Source of the DNA: Clostridiaceae bacterium
GTDB taxonomy: Bacteria; Bacillota; Clostridia; Oscillospirales; QAMX01
Reading direction: 5' to 3'
NCBI GenBank assembly: GCA_016297585.1
Contig: JAEDGJ010000002.1
Coordinates: 1 to 61,337 of the forward strand
Length of the DNA stretch: 61,337 bases
The position numbers and the translations under genes were made by a program. Below the pieces are notes generated by a model. That model was not told the DNA's origin and searched no databases. It was given only the letters and a program-made list of their open reading frames with translations. Position 1 is the first letter of the stretch. Each line of letters opens with the position of its first letter. Positions 7,591 to 17,697 of this stretch are shown piece by piece.

Positions 7591-8286
7591 ATGTTTAGAG
7601 GTAAGAAGTATAAGGACAGCGCGAAGCTTGTCGATCGCGCGAAGCTCTATGATCCCGCTGAGGCGATGGAAACCGCGCTGAAGACCGCCACCGCGAAATT
7701 CGATGAAACCCTCGAAGTCCACGTCCGTCTGGGCGTCGACTCCCGTCACGCCGACCAGCAGGTCCGCGGCGCGATCGTTCTCCCCCATGGTACCGGTAAG
7801 AAGGTCCGCGTGCTCGTCTTCACGAAGGGCGACCGCGTGCAGGCCGCGAAGGACGCCGGCGCCGATTACGTCGGCGATATGGACCTCGTCGAGAAGATCC
7901 AGAAGGAAAACTGGTTTGACTTCGACGTCGTCATCGCTTCTCCGGATATGATGGGCGTCGTCGGCCGCCTGGGCCGTGTCCTCGGTCCGAAGGGCCTCAT
8001 GCCGAACCCGAAGGCCGGCACCGTCACCCCCGACGTCGGCCGCGCCGTTACCGAGGCGAAAGCCGGTAAGATCGAATACCGTCTGGACAAGACCAACATC
8101 ATCCACTGCCCGATCGGCAAGGCCAGCTTCGGCGCCGAAAAGCTCACCGAGAACTTCAACACCCTCCTCGGTGCGATCATCAAGGCCAAGCCCGCCGCTG
8201 CCAAGGGTCAGTATATCCGCTCCTGCGTCGTCGCCGCGACCATGGGCCCCGGCATCAAGGTCAACCCCCTGAAGCTCGACGCGTAA
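7591..8286 (+). CDS. rplA: 50S ribosomal protein L1
   Basis: A 231-residue L1 starting 5 bases after rplK. Conserved GPKGLMPNPKAGTVT and the C-terminal GPGIKVNPLKLDA are present. It forms the L1 stalk and in other bacteria represses its own operon by binding mRNA. rplJ and rplL do not follow; a strong terminator ends the unit here. Confidence 0.97.
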   Translation: MFRGKKYKDSAKLVDRAKLYDPAEAMETALKTATAKFDETLEVHVRLGVDSRHADQQVRGAIVLPHGTGKKVRVLVFTKGDRVQAAKDAGADYVGDMDLVEKIQKENWFDFDVVIASPDMMGVVGRLGRVLGPKGLMPNPKAGTVTPDVGRAVTEAKAGKIEYRLDKTNIIHCPIGKASFGAEKLTENFNTLLGAIIKAKPAAAKGQYIRSCVVAATMGPGIKVNPLKLDA

Positions 8287-8299
8287 ATTCCGTTTTATC

Positions 8300-8340
8300 G
8301 AGGCTGTTCTTCGTTTTTCCGGAGAACAGCCTCTTTTTTT
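8300..8340 (+). terminator. Terminator after rplA
   Basis: 11-bp perfect stem GAGGCTGTTCT / AGAACAGCCTC (8300-8310, 8323-8333) followed by seven T. Confidence 0.93.
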
Positions 8341-8414
8341 CGCAGCCGGCCTCCGGCTCCGGCATATCCGTTCCCCGTGCAGACGGTTTCCTGCGCTTTT
8401 TCCCCCGCACGTTC

Positions 8415-8444
8415 TTGACGCCGCCGTATGCAGGGTGGTATAAT
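8415..8444 (+). promoter_or_regulatory. Promoter of the PHP-domain gene
   Basis: TTGACG at 8415-8420, 18-base spacer, TATAAT at 8439-8444. The bases between 8341 and 8414 hold only a weak GC-rich hairpin. Confidence 0.78.
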
Positions 8445-8527
8445 GAAGCTGTTTTCCGTGCGGATATGCCCGGGTTTTCAAACAATGACGGATTTTCACT
8501 CTTTTTATCGGAAAGGAACCTGCTGCT

Positions 8528-9466
8528 ATGACGATCAGACAAGGCGCATTCACCTGCAAGGACCGGAAAATGCTCAAGGGCGCGCTTCACTGCCATACCA
8601 CGCGCTCCGACGGACGCGGCGAGCCGGGCGACGTCATCCGGCTGCACGCGCAGAACGGCTACGACTTCATGGCCCTCACCGATCACCGCGTTTACAACTA
8701 CGAGAACTTCGCGCCGGAGATCCCCATGACCATCGTCCCCGGCATGGAGTTTGACAACACCTTCTTCCATGATCACGGCTTCCGCTGCTTCCATACCGTC
8801 TGCATCGGCCCCTCCCGTGCCGACGGCAACGGCTACGAGCAGGATCAGCGCTTCGAAAGCGGCACCGCCGTCGATCAGGAGGGGTATCAGCCCTATCTCG
8901 ACGACATCCACGCCCACCGCAACCTGACGATCTACTGCCACCCCGAGTGGTCGTCCACGCCCGCGCGGTACTTTGAAAAGCTCCGCGGCAACTTCGCGAT
9001 GGAGATCTGGAACTCCGGCTGCGTCATCGAAAACAACATGGACAAGGACGCCGCCTACTGGGACGAGCTTTTAGGCCAGGGCATCCGCATCTTCGGCGTC
9101 GCGACCGACGACGGCCACGCGATGAGCCAGCACTGCCGCGGCTGGGTCATGGTCAACGCCGAAAACAACCTGAACGCCATCCTCGCCGCGCTTGAGGCCG
9201 GCAATTTCTACTCCTCGACCGGCCCCGTCATCCGCGACTTCTACGTCGAGGACGGCACCGCGCATATCGAATGCGAGCCCTGCGCGCGCATCTGCCTCTC
9301 TTCCGACTGCCACCCGACACGGATGCTCGAGGCGGAGGACGATTCCCTCACGCACTTCGAGGTCGGCCTCGACGGCGGCTGGGTGGGCGGCTACCGGTAT
9401 GTGCGCTTCACGGTCTACAAAAAGGACGGTTCGCGCGCCTGGACCAACCCGATCTGGCTCGACTGA
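8528..9466 (+). CDS. PHP-domain metal-dependent phosphoesterase
   Basis: A 312-residue PHP-domain protein. Metal ligands are recognisable as HCH (residues 21-23), TDH (51-53), the PGMEF glutamate and the YCHPEW histidine, followed by a later VATDDGHAM stretch. PHP proteins hydrolyse phosphate esters or phosphorylated nucleotides; the substrate here is unknown. The C-terminal 80 residues are beta-rich and not typical of DNA polymerase PHP domains. GGAAAGGAAC precedes the ATG. Monocistronic. Confidence 0.85.
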   Translation: MTIRQGAFTCKDRKMLKGALHCHTTRSDGRGEPGDVIRLHAQNGYDFMALTDHRVYNYENFAPEIPMTIVPGMEFDNTFFHDHGFRCFHTVCIGPSRADGNGYEQDQRFESGTAVDQEGYQPYLDDIHAHRNLTIYCHPEWSSTPARYFEKLRGNFAMEIWNSGCVIENNMDKDAAYWDELLGQGIRIFGVATDDGHAMSQHCRGWVMVNAENNLNAILAALEAGNFYSSTGPVIRDFYVEDGTAHIECEPCARICLSSDCHPTRMLEAEDDSLTHFEVGLDGGWVGGYRYVRFTVYKKDGSRAWTNPIWLD

Positions 9467-9472
9467 CGCATG

Positions 9473-9504
9473 AAAAAGCGGGGATGAATCCCATTCATCC
9501 CCGC
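9473..9504 (-). terminator. Terminator of gdhA
   Basis: 12-bp perfect stem (9478-9489 with 9493-9504) and a 3-base loop. On the minus strand it ends in TTTTT. It may also slow + strand transcription from the PHP gene, though that side lacks a T-run. Confidence 0.88.
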
Positions 9505-9517
9505 TGTGTTATATCGC

Positions 9518-10867
9518 TTAGTAGGTGATGCCGTAGGCGAGCATCGCTTCGGCAACCTTTAAGAAGCCCGCGATATTCGCGCCGATCATCAGATTGCCCT
9601 CGTAGCCGTATTCCTCCGCGGCGTGGTAGCTGTTCTTGTAGATGTTGCGCATGATCTCCTGCAGGCGCTTGTCGACCTCTTCGAACGTCCAGCCCATGCG
9701 GATGGAGTTCTGGCTCATCTCAAGACCCGAAGTCGCGACGCCGCCGGCGTTGGCAGCCTTCGCGGGACCGTACAGCAGGCCGTTCTTGATGAACGCGTTG
9801 ATCGCTTCCGGCGTGGACGGCATGTTCGCGCCCTCGGCCACGCAGATGCAGCCGTTTTTGATCAGCTCGAACGCCGATTCCTCGTCGATCTCGTTCTGCG
9901 TCGCGCAGGGCAGCGCGATGTCGCACGGGATCGTCCAAATGCCTTTGCAGCCCGGCGTAAAGACCGCCGACGGCACACGGCGCGCGTACTCGACGATGCG
10001 GCCGCGCTCGACTTCCTTGATCTGGCGCATGATGTCGAGGTTGATGCCCTTCTTATCGTAGATATAGCCCGAGGAATCGCTCATCGCGACGACGTTCGCG
10101 CCGAGCTGCTGCGCCTTCTGCGTCGCGTACAGCGCCACGTTGCCCGAGCCGGACACGAGGACGGTCTTGTCCTTGAAATCCTTGCCGATGCTCTTGAGCA
10201 TCTCCTCGGTGAAATAGCACAGGCCGTAGCCGGTCGCCTCACGGCGCACGAGCGAGCCGCCGAAGCTCACGCCCTTGCCGGTCAGAACGCCCGTCGTCTG
10301 GTCGGTCAGACGCTTGTACTGGCCGTAGAGGAAGCCGATCTCGCGGCCGCCGACGCCGATGTCACCCGCCGGGACGTCGGTATCCGCGCCGATGTGCTTC
10401 GAAAGCTCGATCATAAAGCTCTGGCAGAAGCGCATGACCTCGCCCTCGCTCTTGCCCTTGGGGTCGAAGTCCGAGCCGCCCTTCGCGCCGCCGAGCGGCA
10501 GGCCCGTCAGAGAGTTCTTCAGGATCTGCTCGAAGCCCAAAAACTTCAGAATGCTCAGGTTTACCGACGGATGGAAGCGCAGGCCGCCCTTATACGGGCC
10601 GAGCGCCGAGTTGAACTGCACGCGCACGCCGCGGTTGACGCGCACGCGTCCCGAATCGTCCACCCACGACACGCGGAACTGGATCAGACGCTCCGGCTCC
10701 ACGATACGATCCACAATACCCGCCTCGACGATGTCCTGACGGCGCTCGATGACCGGCGTCAGGGACTGGAGCACCTCGCCCACCGCCTGATGGAACTCGA
10801 CGGCGCCCGGATTGCGGCGGCAAACGTCGGCGTAAATTCCCGAAAGATAGCTGTTGGACAGATCCAT
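9518..10867 (-). CDS. gdhA: NADP-type hexameric glutamate dehydrogenase
   Basis: A 449-residue enzyme interconverting 2-oxoglutarate plus ammonium and glutamate. Substrate-site motifs are GPYKGGLRFHP (K93) and PLGGAKGGSDFDPKG with catalytic K129. The Rossmann domain shows VSGSGNVALYA. Length matches the short hexameric family. The ATG at 10867 is chosen because its product aligns with the family N-terminus (SYLSGIYADVCRRNPGAVEFHQAV); an in-frame ATG at 10960 would add 31 unrelated residues. The ribosome site GGGAG is a little distant (about 14 bases). Own promoter and terminator. Confidence 0.95.
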   Translation of the reverse strand: MDLSNSYLSGIYADVCRRNPGAVEFHQAVGEVLQSLTPVIERRQDIVEAGIVDRIVEPERLIQFRVSWVDDSGRVRVNRGVRVQFNSALGPYKGGLRFHPSVNLSILKFLGFEQILKNSLTGLPLGGAKGGSDFDPKGKSEGEVMRFCQSFMIELSKHIGADTDVPAGDIGVGGREIGFLYGQYKRLTDQTTGVLTGKGVSFGGSLVRREATGYGLCYFTEEMLKSIGKDFKDKTVLVSGSGNVALYATQKAQQLGANVVAMSDSSGYIYDKKGINLDIMRQIKEVERGRIVEYARRVPSAVFTPGCKGIWTIPCDIALPCATQNEIDEESAFELIKNGCICVAEGANMPSTPEAINAFIKNGLLYGPAKAANAGGVATSGLEMSQNSIRMGWTFEEVDKRLQEIMRNIYKNSYHAAEEYGYEGNLMIGANIAGFLKVAEAMLAYGITY

Positions 10868-11023
10868 ATGCTTCGTTGCAACTCCCTGCTTTGATAAAAT
10901 GAACAGCCCCGTTTTCCTGCCGGTTCCGTCCGGCACACTTTGCAGGAATCCGAGGATCATCCTTCAATTCCCCACGCCGCCGGCTTTCCGCTTTTTTCGC
11001 CGTTTTCAGGGCTTATGCTTATT

Positions 11024-11052
11024 AAGATACACCTATTTGCATACTTTGTCAA
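11024..11052 (-). promoter_or_regulatory. Promoter of gdhA
   Basis: Minus strand TTGACA (11047-11052), 17-base spacer, TATCTT (11024-11029). The transcript has an untranslated leader of about 150 bases to ATG 10867, without a structure I can identify. Between 11053 and 11224 I see only AT-rich sequence; the promoter of the next + strand gene must lie there but no clear -35/-10 pair stands out. Confidence 0.82.
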
Positions 11053-11224
11053 GGAAAAGCGTGTATAAAGGCACTTTATTTATGCTGTGCAGTTTTTATA
11101 TGCAGCCGGGGCAAAATGATATTGTTTGATGTTACAATTTGCGTTTTCGCCGATAATGCAGTTTTGTCATATTTGCATTTCATTTTCACTGCCCGGACGG
11201 CGGCGGGGAAGGGAGCGTGCTTCG

Positions 11225-11563
11225 ATGAAAAAAAGAGCGGTCATGTCTGCCCTGCGCGCGGCGGTCTGCGCGGCGGTTTTCCTCGCGCTGGCGCTGATCC
11301 CGCCGGAGACGCTGGCGCCGCATTCGTTCTGCCCGATCTTCCATCTCACGGGCCGCCGCTGTCCCGGCTGCGGCATGACGCGGGCGTTCTGCTGCATCCT
11401 GCACGGCCGGTTTGCGGACGCGTTCGGCTGGAACCCGCTGTGCACCGTCATGTTTCCGCTGTGCATGCTCCTCTCCCTCGACGAAGCCGCGACATTTGTG
11501 TCAAGGCTTTGCAACAAAAACCGGCGTTCGGTCGCCGAGCGGCTTTTCGGGCTTAACATGTAA
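11225..11563 (+). CDS. DUF2752 small membrane protein
   Basis: A 112-residue protein with two or three hydrophobic segments and the DUF2752 signature CPGCGMTRAFCC between the first two. Function unknown. ATG 11225 is chosen because GAAGGGAG lies upstream and the basic residues KKR precede the first membrane helix; the longer frame from 11126 would add a low-quality extension. Followed by a hairpin terminator. Confidence 0.85.
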   Translation: MKKRAVMSALRAAVCAAVFLALALIPPETLAPHSFCPIFHLTGRRCPGCGMTRAFCCILHGRFADAFGWNPLCTVMFPLCMLLSLDEAATFVSRLCNKNRRSVAERLFGLNM

Positions 11564-11577
11564 CAGTTTTTTGCAAC

Positions 11578-11606
11578 AAACCGGGCCTTTTTTCCGCCCG
11601 GTTTTC
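11578..11606 (+). terminator. Terminator after the DUF2752 gene
   Basis: 9-bp stem AAACCGGGC / GCCCGGTTT with a pyrimidine loop, ending in TTTT. Confidence 0.7.
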
Positions 11607-11655
11607 CGTTTCCGTTACACTTATATTACATCTTCCAAATTTGTTCATATTTGGG

Positions 11656-11699
11656 TTGACAAACCATACGCCGGTTTGCTACAATAGCGTCACCGGCGT
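11656..11699 (+). promoter_or_regulatory. Promoter of the ABC-GNAT-DUF1854-ABC operon, with flanking inverted repeat
   Basis: TTGACA at 11656-11661, 18-base spacer, TACAAT at 11680-11685. The -10 box is bracketed by inverted arms ACGCCGG (11668-11674) and CCGGCGT (11693-11699), which look like an operator. A second small hairpin GGCGTG/CACGCC (11695-11712) follows. Confidence 0.8.
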
Positions 11700-11744
11700 G
11701 TTTTTTCACGCCTCAGCTCATTTTTCGGACAGAAAGGACTGCTT

Positions 11745-14003
11745 ATGCCAAACAAACTGCTTCCGCCGCGGCTCGATGCCGTCCTGACGCACGAGCATGC
11801 CGACGCGGAAAAGATCCTCTTCTATTTCGAAGGCGACCTTCTGCCGGATGAGAGCCCCGGAGAACTGCTGCTCGCCTTCGACGCGGACACCCTCTATACC
11901 GTCACCGGCAGCGTCGAGCTGCGGCGCGTCGACCGTGCGCGCAGGCTCGAGACGGTCTTCTCCGAAACCGGCTTTTCCCGCACCCCGCTCGATACCCTCC
12001 GCAATCTCCGCGTCGAGCGCCAGATCTCCACCTCCCGCCTGATCGCCGATACGGACGGCGCTCCCGCCGTCCTCGCCGTCGCCTCCATCGGGCGCACGAA
12101 GGCGATGGAAAACTTCGCCCGCGCCTTCAACGGCTTTCTGGACGGCGAAACGCCGCAGCTTCGCCCGTATGTCTCGCCATACTGCCCGGTCTGCGGGATG
12201 CCGTATCCCGAGGAAGGGCGCCGCGTCTGTCCCAACTGCTCGGGACGCGTCTCGATCACGATGCGCCTGCTCGGCTACTTCAAGGACTACGGCCGCCAGG
12301 TCTCCCTGATCATCCTGACGATGTTTCTTGCGAGCGGATTTTCGCTCCTGACCCCCTACGTCGGCTCGAAGCTCCTCTATGACGAGGTGCTCGTCCCCGA
12401 CGGACGCTTCTTCGGCATGGTCTTCGGCATCGTCGCGCTGATCTTCGCCGTCCGGCTTGCCAACACGCTGATGAACGTCCTCTACACCTGGGTGCTCGGC
12501 AGCATCATGCCGTGGGTCATCTACGATCTGAAGCTGAAGATCTTCACCGCGATGCAGCGGCTCTCGACCGGGTACTACACCTCCAAGCAGACCGGCGCGC
12601 TGATGACGCGCGTCAACCGCGACGCCAACAACATCTACTGGTTCTTCGTCGACGGCGTGCCGTATCTCGTCGTCAACTCGGTGCTGTTTGTCGGCGTCGC
12701 CGCGTTCATGCTCTCGATGAGCTGGAAGCTCTCGCTGATCGCCATCGCCGCGATCCCGCTGGTGCTGCTCTTCTTCAAGATCATGTGGAAGGTCTTCCAG
12801 CCCCTCCACCACCGGCTCTGGGTGCACGATTCCCGCCTGTCCTCGGTGGTTTCCGACACCCTTTCCGGGCAGCGCGTCATCAAGGCCTTCTCCAAGGAGT
12901 CCGCCGAGCTTTCCCGCTTCGACGCGCATTCGGGGAACCTCGCCGCCGCCGAGATCCGGCTTGCGAATATGGAAGCCACCTCCTTCCCCCTCGTCTATCT
13001 CGTGATGTTTGCCGCGCAGGTCATCATCACGGCTGCCGGCGGCGTCATGGTGCTGCGCGGCGAGCTCACCCTCGGCACGCTGATCGCCTTTATCGCGTAT
13101 ATGGGCATCCTCTACGGGCCGCTCGAGTTCATGTCCCGGGTCTCCAACTGGTGGTCGCGGTGCGTCGACTCCGCGCAGCGCGTCTTCGAGATCATCGACT
13201 CGCGCCCCGACATCGTCGAGTCCGAGCATCCGGTGCCCAAAACCGACATCGACGGCAAGATCGAGTTCGACCATGTGCGCTTTGAGTACGAGCCCGCGCG
13301 TCCGGTGCTGCGCGACATGAGCTTTACCGTGGAGGCGGGGCAGATGCTCGGCATCGTCGGCAAGGCGGGCGCGGGCAAGTCGACGATGGCGAACCTGATG
13401 GCGCGCCTGTACGACCCCACGGAGGGCGTCGTGCGCATCGACGGCGTGGACATCCGCGAGCTGCCGATGGCGCTCGTGCGCCGCAACATCGGCATCGTCT
13501 CGCAGGAAATTTACCTCTTCATCGGCTCGATCGCGGACAACATCCGCTACGCAAAGCCCGACGCGCCGATGGAGGAGGTCATCGCGGCGGCCAAGGCCGC
13601 GGGCGCGCACGACTTCATCATGCGCCTGCCCGATGCCTACGAGACCCGCGTCGGCGCGGGCGGACAGGATCTCTCCGGCGGCGAGCGCCAGCGCCTGTCC
13701 ATCGCCCGCGTCATCATCCAGAACCCGAAGATCCTCATCCTCGACGAAGCCACCGCCGCGATGGACACCGAGACCGAACGCAAGATCCAGAACTCCGTCA
13801 ACGCCCTGAAATCCGGGCGCACGACCATCGCCATCGCCCACCGCCTGTCCACGCTGCGCGACGCGGACACCATCGCGGTCATCTCCGACGGGCGCGTCGT
13901 CGAATACGGCCGCCACGACGAGCTGATCCGCAAAAAGGGCGAGTTCTATAAGCTCTACACCATCCAGACCGAAGCGCTGAAATACACCGGCATCGGCGTA
14001 TAG
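11745..14003 (+). CDS. ABC half-transporter with N-terminal zinc-ribbon domain
   Basis: A 752-residue fused permease-ATPase. Residues 1-140 form a soluble, beta-rich domain of unknown function, followed by a zinc ribbon with CPVC and CPNC (C147, C150, C162, C165). The six-helix exporter membrane domain spans about 180-475 and the ATPase about 505-740. Walker A is GKAGAGKS (539-546), Q-loop Q587, signature LSGGE (643-647), Walker B ILILDE with catalytic E668, and H-loop H699. A C-terminal ABC-exporter architecture is certain; the N-terminal half is unusual. It pairs with the similarly built gene at 15151, probably as a heterodimer, in an operon with a GNAT and a DUF1854 protein. Substrate unknown. 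Confidence 0.9.
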   Translation: MPNKLLPPRLDAVLTHEHADAEKILFYFEGDLLPDESPGELLLAFDADTLYTVTGSVELRRVDRARRLETVFSETGFSRTPLDTLRNLRVERQISTSRLIADTDGAPAVLAVASIGRTKAMENFARAFNGFLDGETPQLRPYVSPYCPVCGMPYPEEGRRVCPNCSGRVSITMRLLGYFKDYGRQVSLIILTMFLASGFSLLTPYVGSKLLYDEVLVPDGRFFGMVFGIVALIFAVRLANTLMNVLYTWVLGSIMPWVIYDLKLKIFTAMQRLSTGYYTSKQTGALMTRVNRDANNIYWFFVDGVPYLVVNSVLFVGVAAFMLSMSWKLSLIAIAAIPLVLLFFKIMWKVFQPLHHRLWVHDSRLSSVVSDTLSGQRVIKAFSKESAELSRFDAHSGNLAAAEIRLANMEATSFPLVYLVMFAAQVIITAAGGVMVLRGELTLGTLIAFIAYMGILYGPLEFMSRVSNWWSRCVDSAQRVFEIIDSRPDIVESEHPVPKTDIDGKIEFDHVRFEYEPARPVLRDMSFTVEAGQMLGIVGKAGAGKSTMANLMARLYDPTEGVVRIDGVDIRELPMALVRRNIGIVSQEIYLFIGSIADNIRYAKPDAPMEEVIAAAKAAGAHDFIMRLPDAYETRVGAGGQDLSGGERQRLSIARVIIQNPKILILDEATAAMDTETERKIQNSVNALKSGRTTIAIAHRLSTLRDADTIAVISDGRVVEYGRHDELIRKKGEFYKLYTIQTEALKYTGIGV

Positions 14004-14020
14004 AAAAAGGAGGGGTTTTC

Positions 14021-14620
14021 ATGAATTACCGGATCGAATATCTGCCCCGCGAGCGCTGGAAGGGCGAACTCGTGCCGATCGGCTACACGACGGACGATTA
14101 TTTCGACGTCTCCGTCACCCAAAGTCCCGCGGGCTTTGCCGTTTCCTTTGAAAAAAAGCCCTTCCCCGCGCCCGTGACGCATTCTCCCGAGGAATACGAC
14201 TTCCCCGACCGGCTCTACGCCGACTGGTGGGACGGCGCCGAGGCCTACGGCGTCGTACTGGACGGCCGTCTCGCCGCCGCCATCGAGCTGTGGTACGAGG
14301 AATGGTCGAACCGCCTGCGCGTCACCGAGCTGTGGGTCTCCGAGCCGCTGCGCGGACAGGGTGTCGGGCATGCGCTGATGGACATCGCCCGCGAGCATGC
14401 CATCCGGGACGGCTGCCGCGCCGTCATGCTCGAGACGCAGTCCTGCAACACGAATGCCATCGGCTTCTATCTGCACGAGGGCTTTACCCTGATCGGCTTT
14501 GACGCCTGCGCGTACCACAACCACGACCTCGCGCGCCGCGAGGTGCGCATGGAGATGGGCTGGTTCAATCCCGCTGTCTCCGGCCGCAAACCATCCTCCC
14601 CCCGAAAGGAGCAGGCATGA
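14021..14620 (+). CDS. GNAT acetyltransferase, streptothricin-acetyltransferase-like
   Basis: A 199-residue GNAT. The acetyl-CoA loop is RGQGVG (111-116) after VTELWVSEPL. The C-terminal stretch ETQSCNTNAIGFYLHEGFTLIGFDACAY then RREVRMEMGWF is the pattern of streptothricin-acetyltransferase relatives. AAAGGAGG precedes the ATG, 17 bases after the ABC gene. Its stop overlaps the DUF1854 start (ATGA). Being inside the ABC operon suggests it modifies the exported or sensed compound, but this is inference. Confidence 0.85.
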   Translation: MNYRIEYLPRERWKGELVPIGYTTDDYFDVSVTQSPAGFAVSFEKKPFPAPVTHSPEEYDFPDRLYADWWDGAEAYGVVLDGRLAAAIELWYEEWSNRLRVTELWVSEPLRGQGVGHALMDIAREHAIRDGCRAVMLETQSCNTNAIGFYLHEGFTLIGFDACAYHNHDLARREVRMEMGWFNPAVSGRKPSSPRKEQA

Positions 14621-15117
14621 ACACTTTAACCGACATCGGCATCCTCTCCCCCGCGGACATCACCTTCTACCCCTCCGGCGAGGGCTTTCTCGGCGCACGG
14701 CTCGGAGAGCGTGACGTTCCCCGCGTCACCGTCGCCCGCGCGCTGCCGTTTTCCCATCCCGAACGCTACCTGTGCATCCAGGACGAGGAGCGGCACGAGC
14801 TCGGCATCCTCCGCGACCTGCGGGATTTCCCCGAGGATCAGCAGCAGCTCCTGCGCGGCGCGCTCCGGATGCGCTACTTCTCCCCGCGCATCCTCGAAAT
14901 CCGCTCCGTCAAAGACAAAATGGGCTATCTCTATCTCGACGTCCGCATCGAAGGCGGCGACCGCGTCTTTGCCGTCAAGGACTTCTCCCGCAATCTCCGC
15001 GCCATCGACGCCCACCGGCTGATGATCACCGACGTCGAGGGCAATCGCTACCAGATCGAGGACATCGACGCGCTGGACATCAAATCCCGGCGGCGGCTCG
15101 AGCCGTATCTGCTGTAA
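14617..15117 (+). CDS. DUF1854 protein
   Basis: A 166-residue protein matching DUF1854 in character: beta-rich, with RDLRDFPEDQQQLLRGALRMRYFSPRILEIRSVKDKMGYLYLDV and a terminal IEDIDALDIKSRRRLEPYLL. In other bacteria DUF1854 genes sit next to ABC transporters with N-terminal extensions, some in cyanophycin-related loci; no cyanophycin synthetase or cyanophycinase is present here. No membrane segment or signal peptide. Translationally coupled to the GNAT and followed by the second ABC gene, so it is probably a soluble accessory subunit. Confidence 0.8.
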   Translation: MNTLTDIGILSPADITFYPSGEGFLGARLGERDVPRVTVARALPFSHPERYLCIQDEERHELGILRDLRDFPEDQQQLLRGALRMRYFSPRILEIRSVKDKMGYLYLDVRIEGGDRVFAVKDFSRNLRAIDAHRLMITDVEGNRYQIEDIDALDIKSRRRLEPYLL

Positions 15118-15150
15118 TTTTCCCCCCGGACACATAAACAAGGAGGTCGT

Positions 15151-17283
<2,133 letters not shown>

Positions 17284-17289
17284 ACCCTC

Positions 17290-17330
17290 GTTTTTACGCG
17301 GGAGCGAGCCGTTCGCTCCCGCGTAAAAAC
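17290..17330. repeat. Perfect 18-bp inverted repeat
   Basis: 17290-17307 pairs perfectly with 17313-17330 around 5 bases. There is no T-tract after it on either strand, so it is not a classical terminator itself; it sits just before one. Confidence 0.85.
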
Positions 17331-17332
17331 AT

Positions 17333-17372
17333 AAAAAAGGATGCCGTCCGGGAAAGGACGGCATCCTTTTTT
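17333..17372. terminator. Bidirectional terminator between the ABC operon and rpsU
   Basis: A6, stem GGATGCCGTCC / GGACGGCATCC, loop GGGAAA-like, T6. Serves the ABC operon on + and rpsU on -. Confidence 0.93.
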
Positions 17373-17380
17373 CATCAAGC

Positions 17381-17566
17381 TTAATACTTGAACTTCTTCT
17401 TCTTCGCGCGAGCGGCTTCCGACTTCTTACGGCGCTTGACGCTGGGGCTTTCGTAATGTTCGCGTTTGCGGAGTTCGGAAAGCACTCCCGCCTTCGCGCA
17501 AGAACGCTTGAAACGGCGAAGCGCACTGTCCAACGATTCGTTCTCTTTGAGATGGACTTCAGACAT
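17381..17566 (-). CDS. rpsU: 30S ribosomal protein S21
   Basis: A 61-residue S21: MSEVHLKENESLDSALRRFKRS, then LRKREHYESPSVKRRKKSEAARAKKKKFKY, basic and complete. GGGAGG lies upstream of the ATG. It has its own consensus promoter and the shared bidirectional terminator. Confidence 0.97.
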   Translation of the reverse strand: MSEVHLKENESLDSALRRFKRSCAKAGVLSELRKREHYESPSVKRRKKSEAARAKKKKFKY

Positions 17567-17657
17567 CTATTTTCCCTCCCTCCGCGCAAACCGGCTGCGC
17601 CAACACACCACGCGGCTCTCCGGTTTTTCTCGTAATTACGCCAGCGTAGCAATGTAT

Positions 17658-17686
17658 ATTATAACCGATTTTTCTTCACTTGTCAA
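17658..17686 (-). promoter_or_regulatory. Promoter of rpsU
   Basis: Perfect minus-strand TTGACA (17681-17686), 17-base spacer, TATAAT (17658-17663). It starts only 11 bases beyond the leuS stop and no terminator separates them, so rpsU may also receive read-through from the long upstream operon. Confidence 0.93.
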
Positions 17687-17697
17687 GCATTATCTTT

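Noticed and set aside
10868..11020. Riboswitch in the gdhA leader
   Set aside because: The leader is long but shows no recognisable aptamer or terminator/antiterminator pair.
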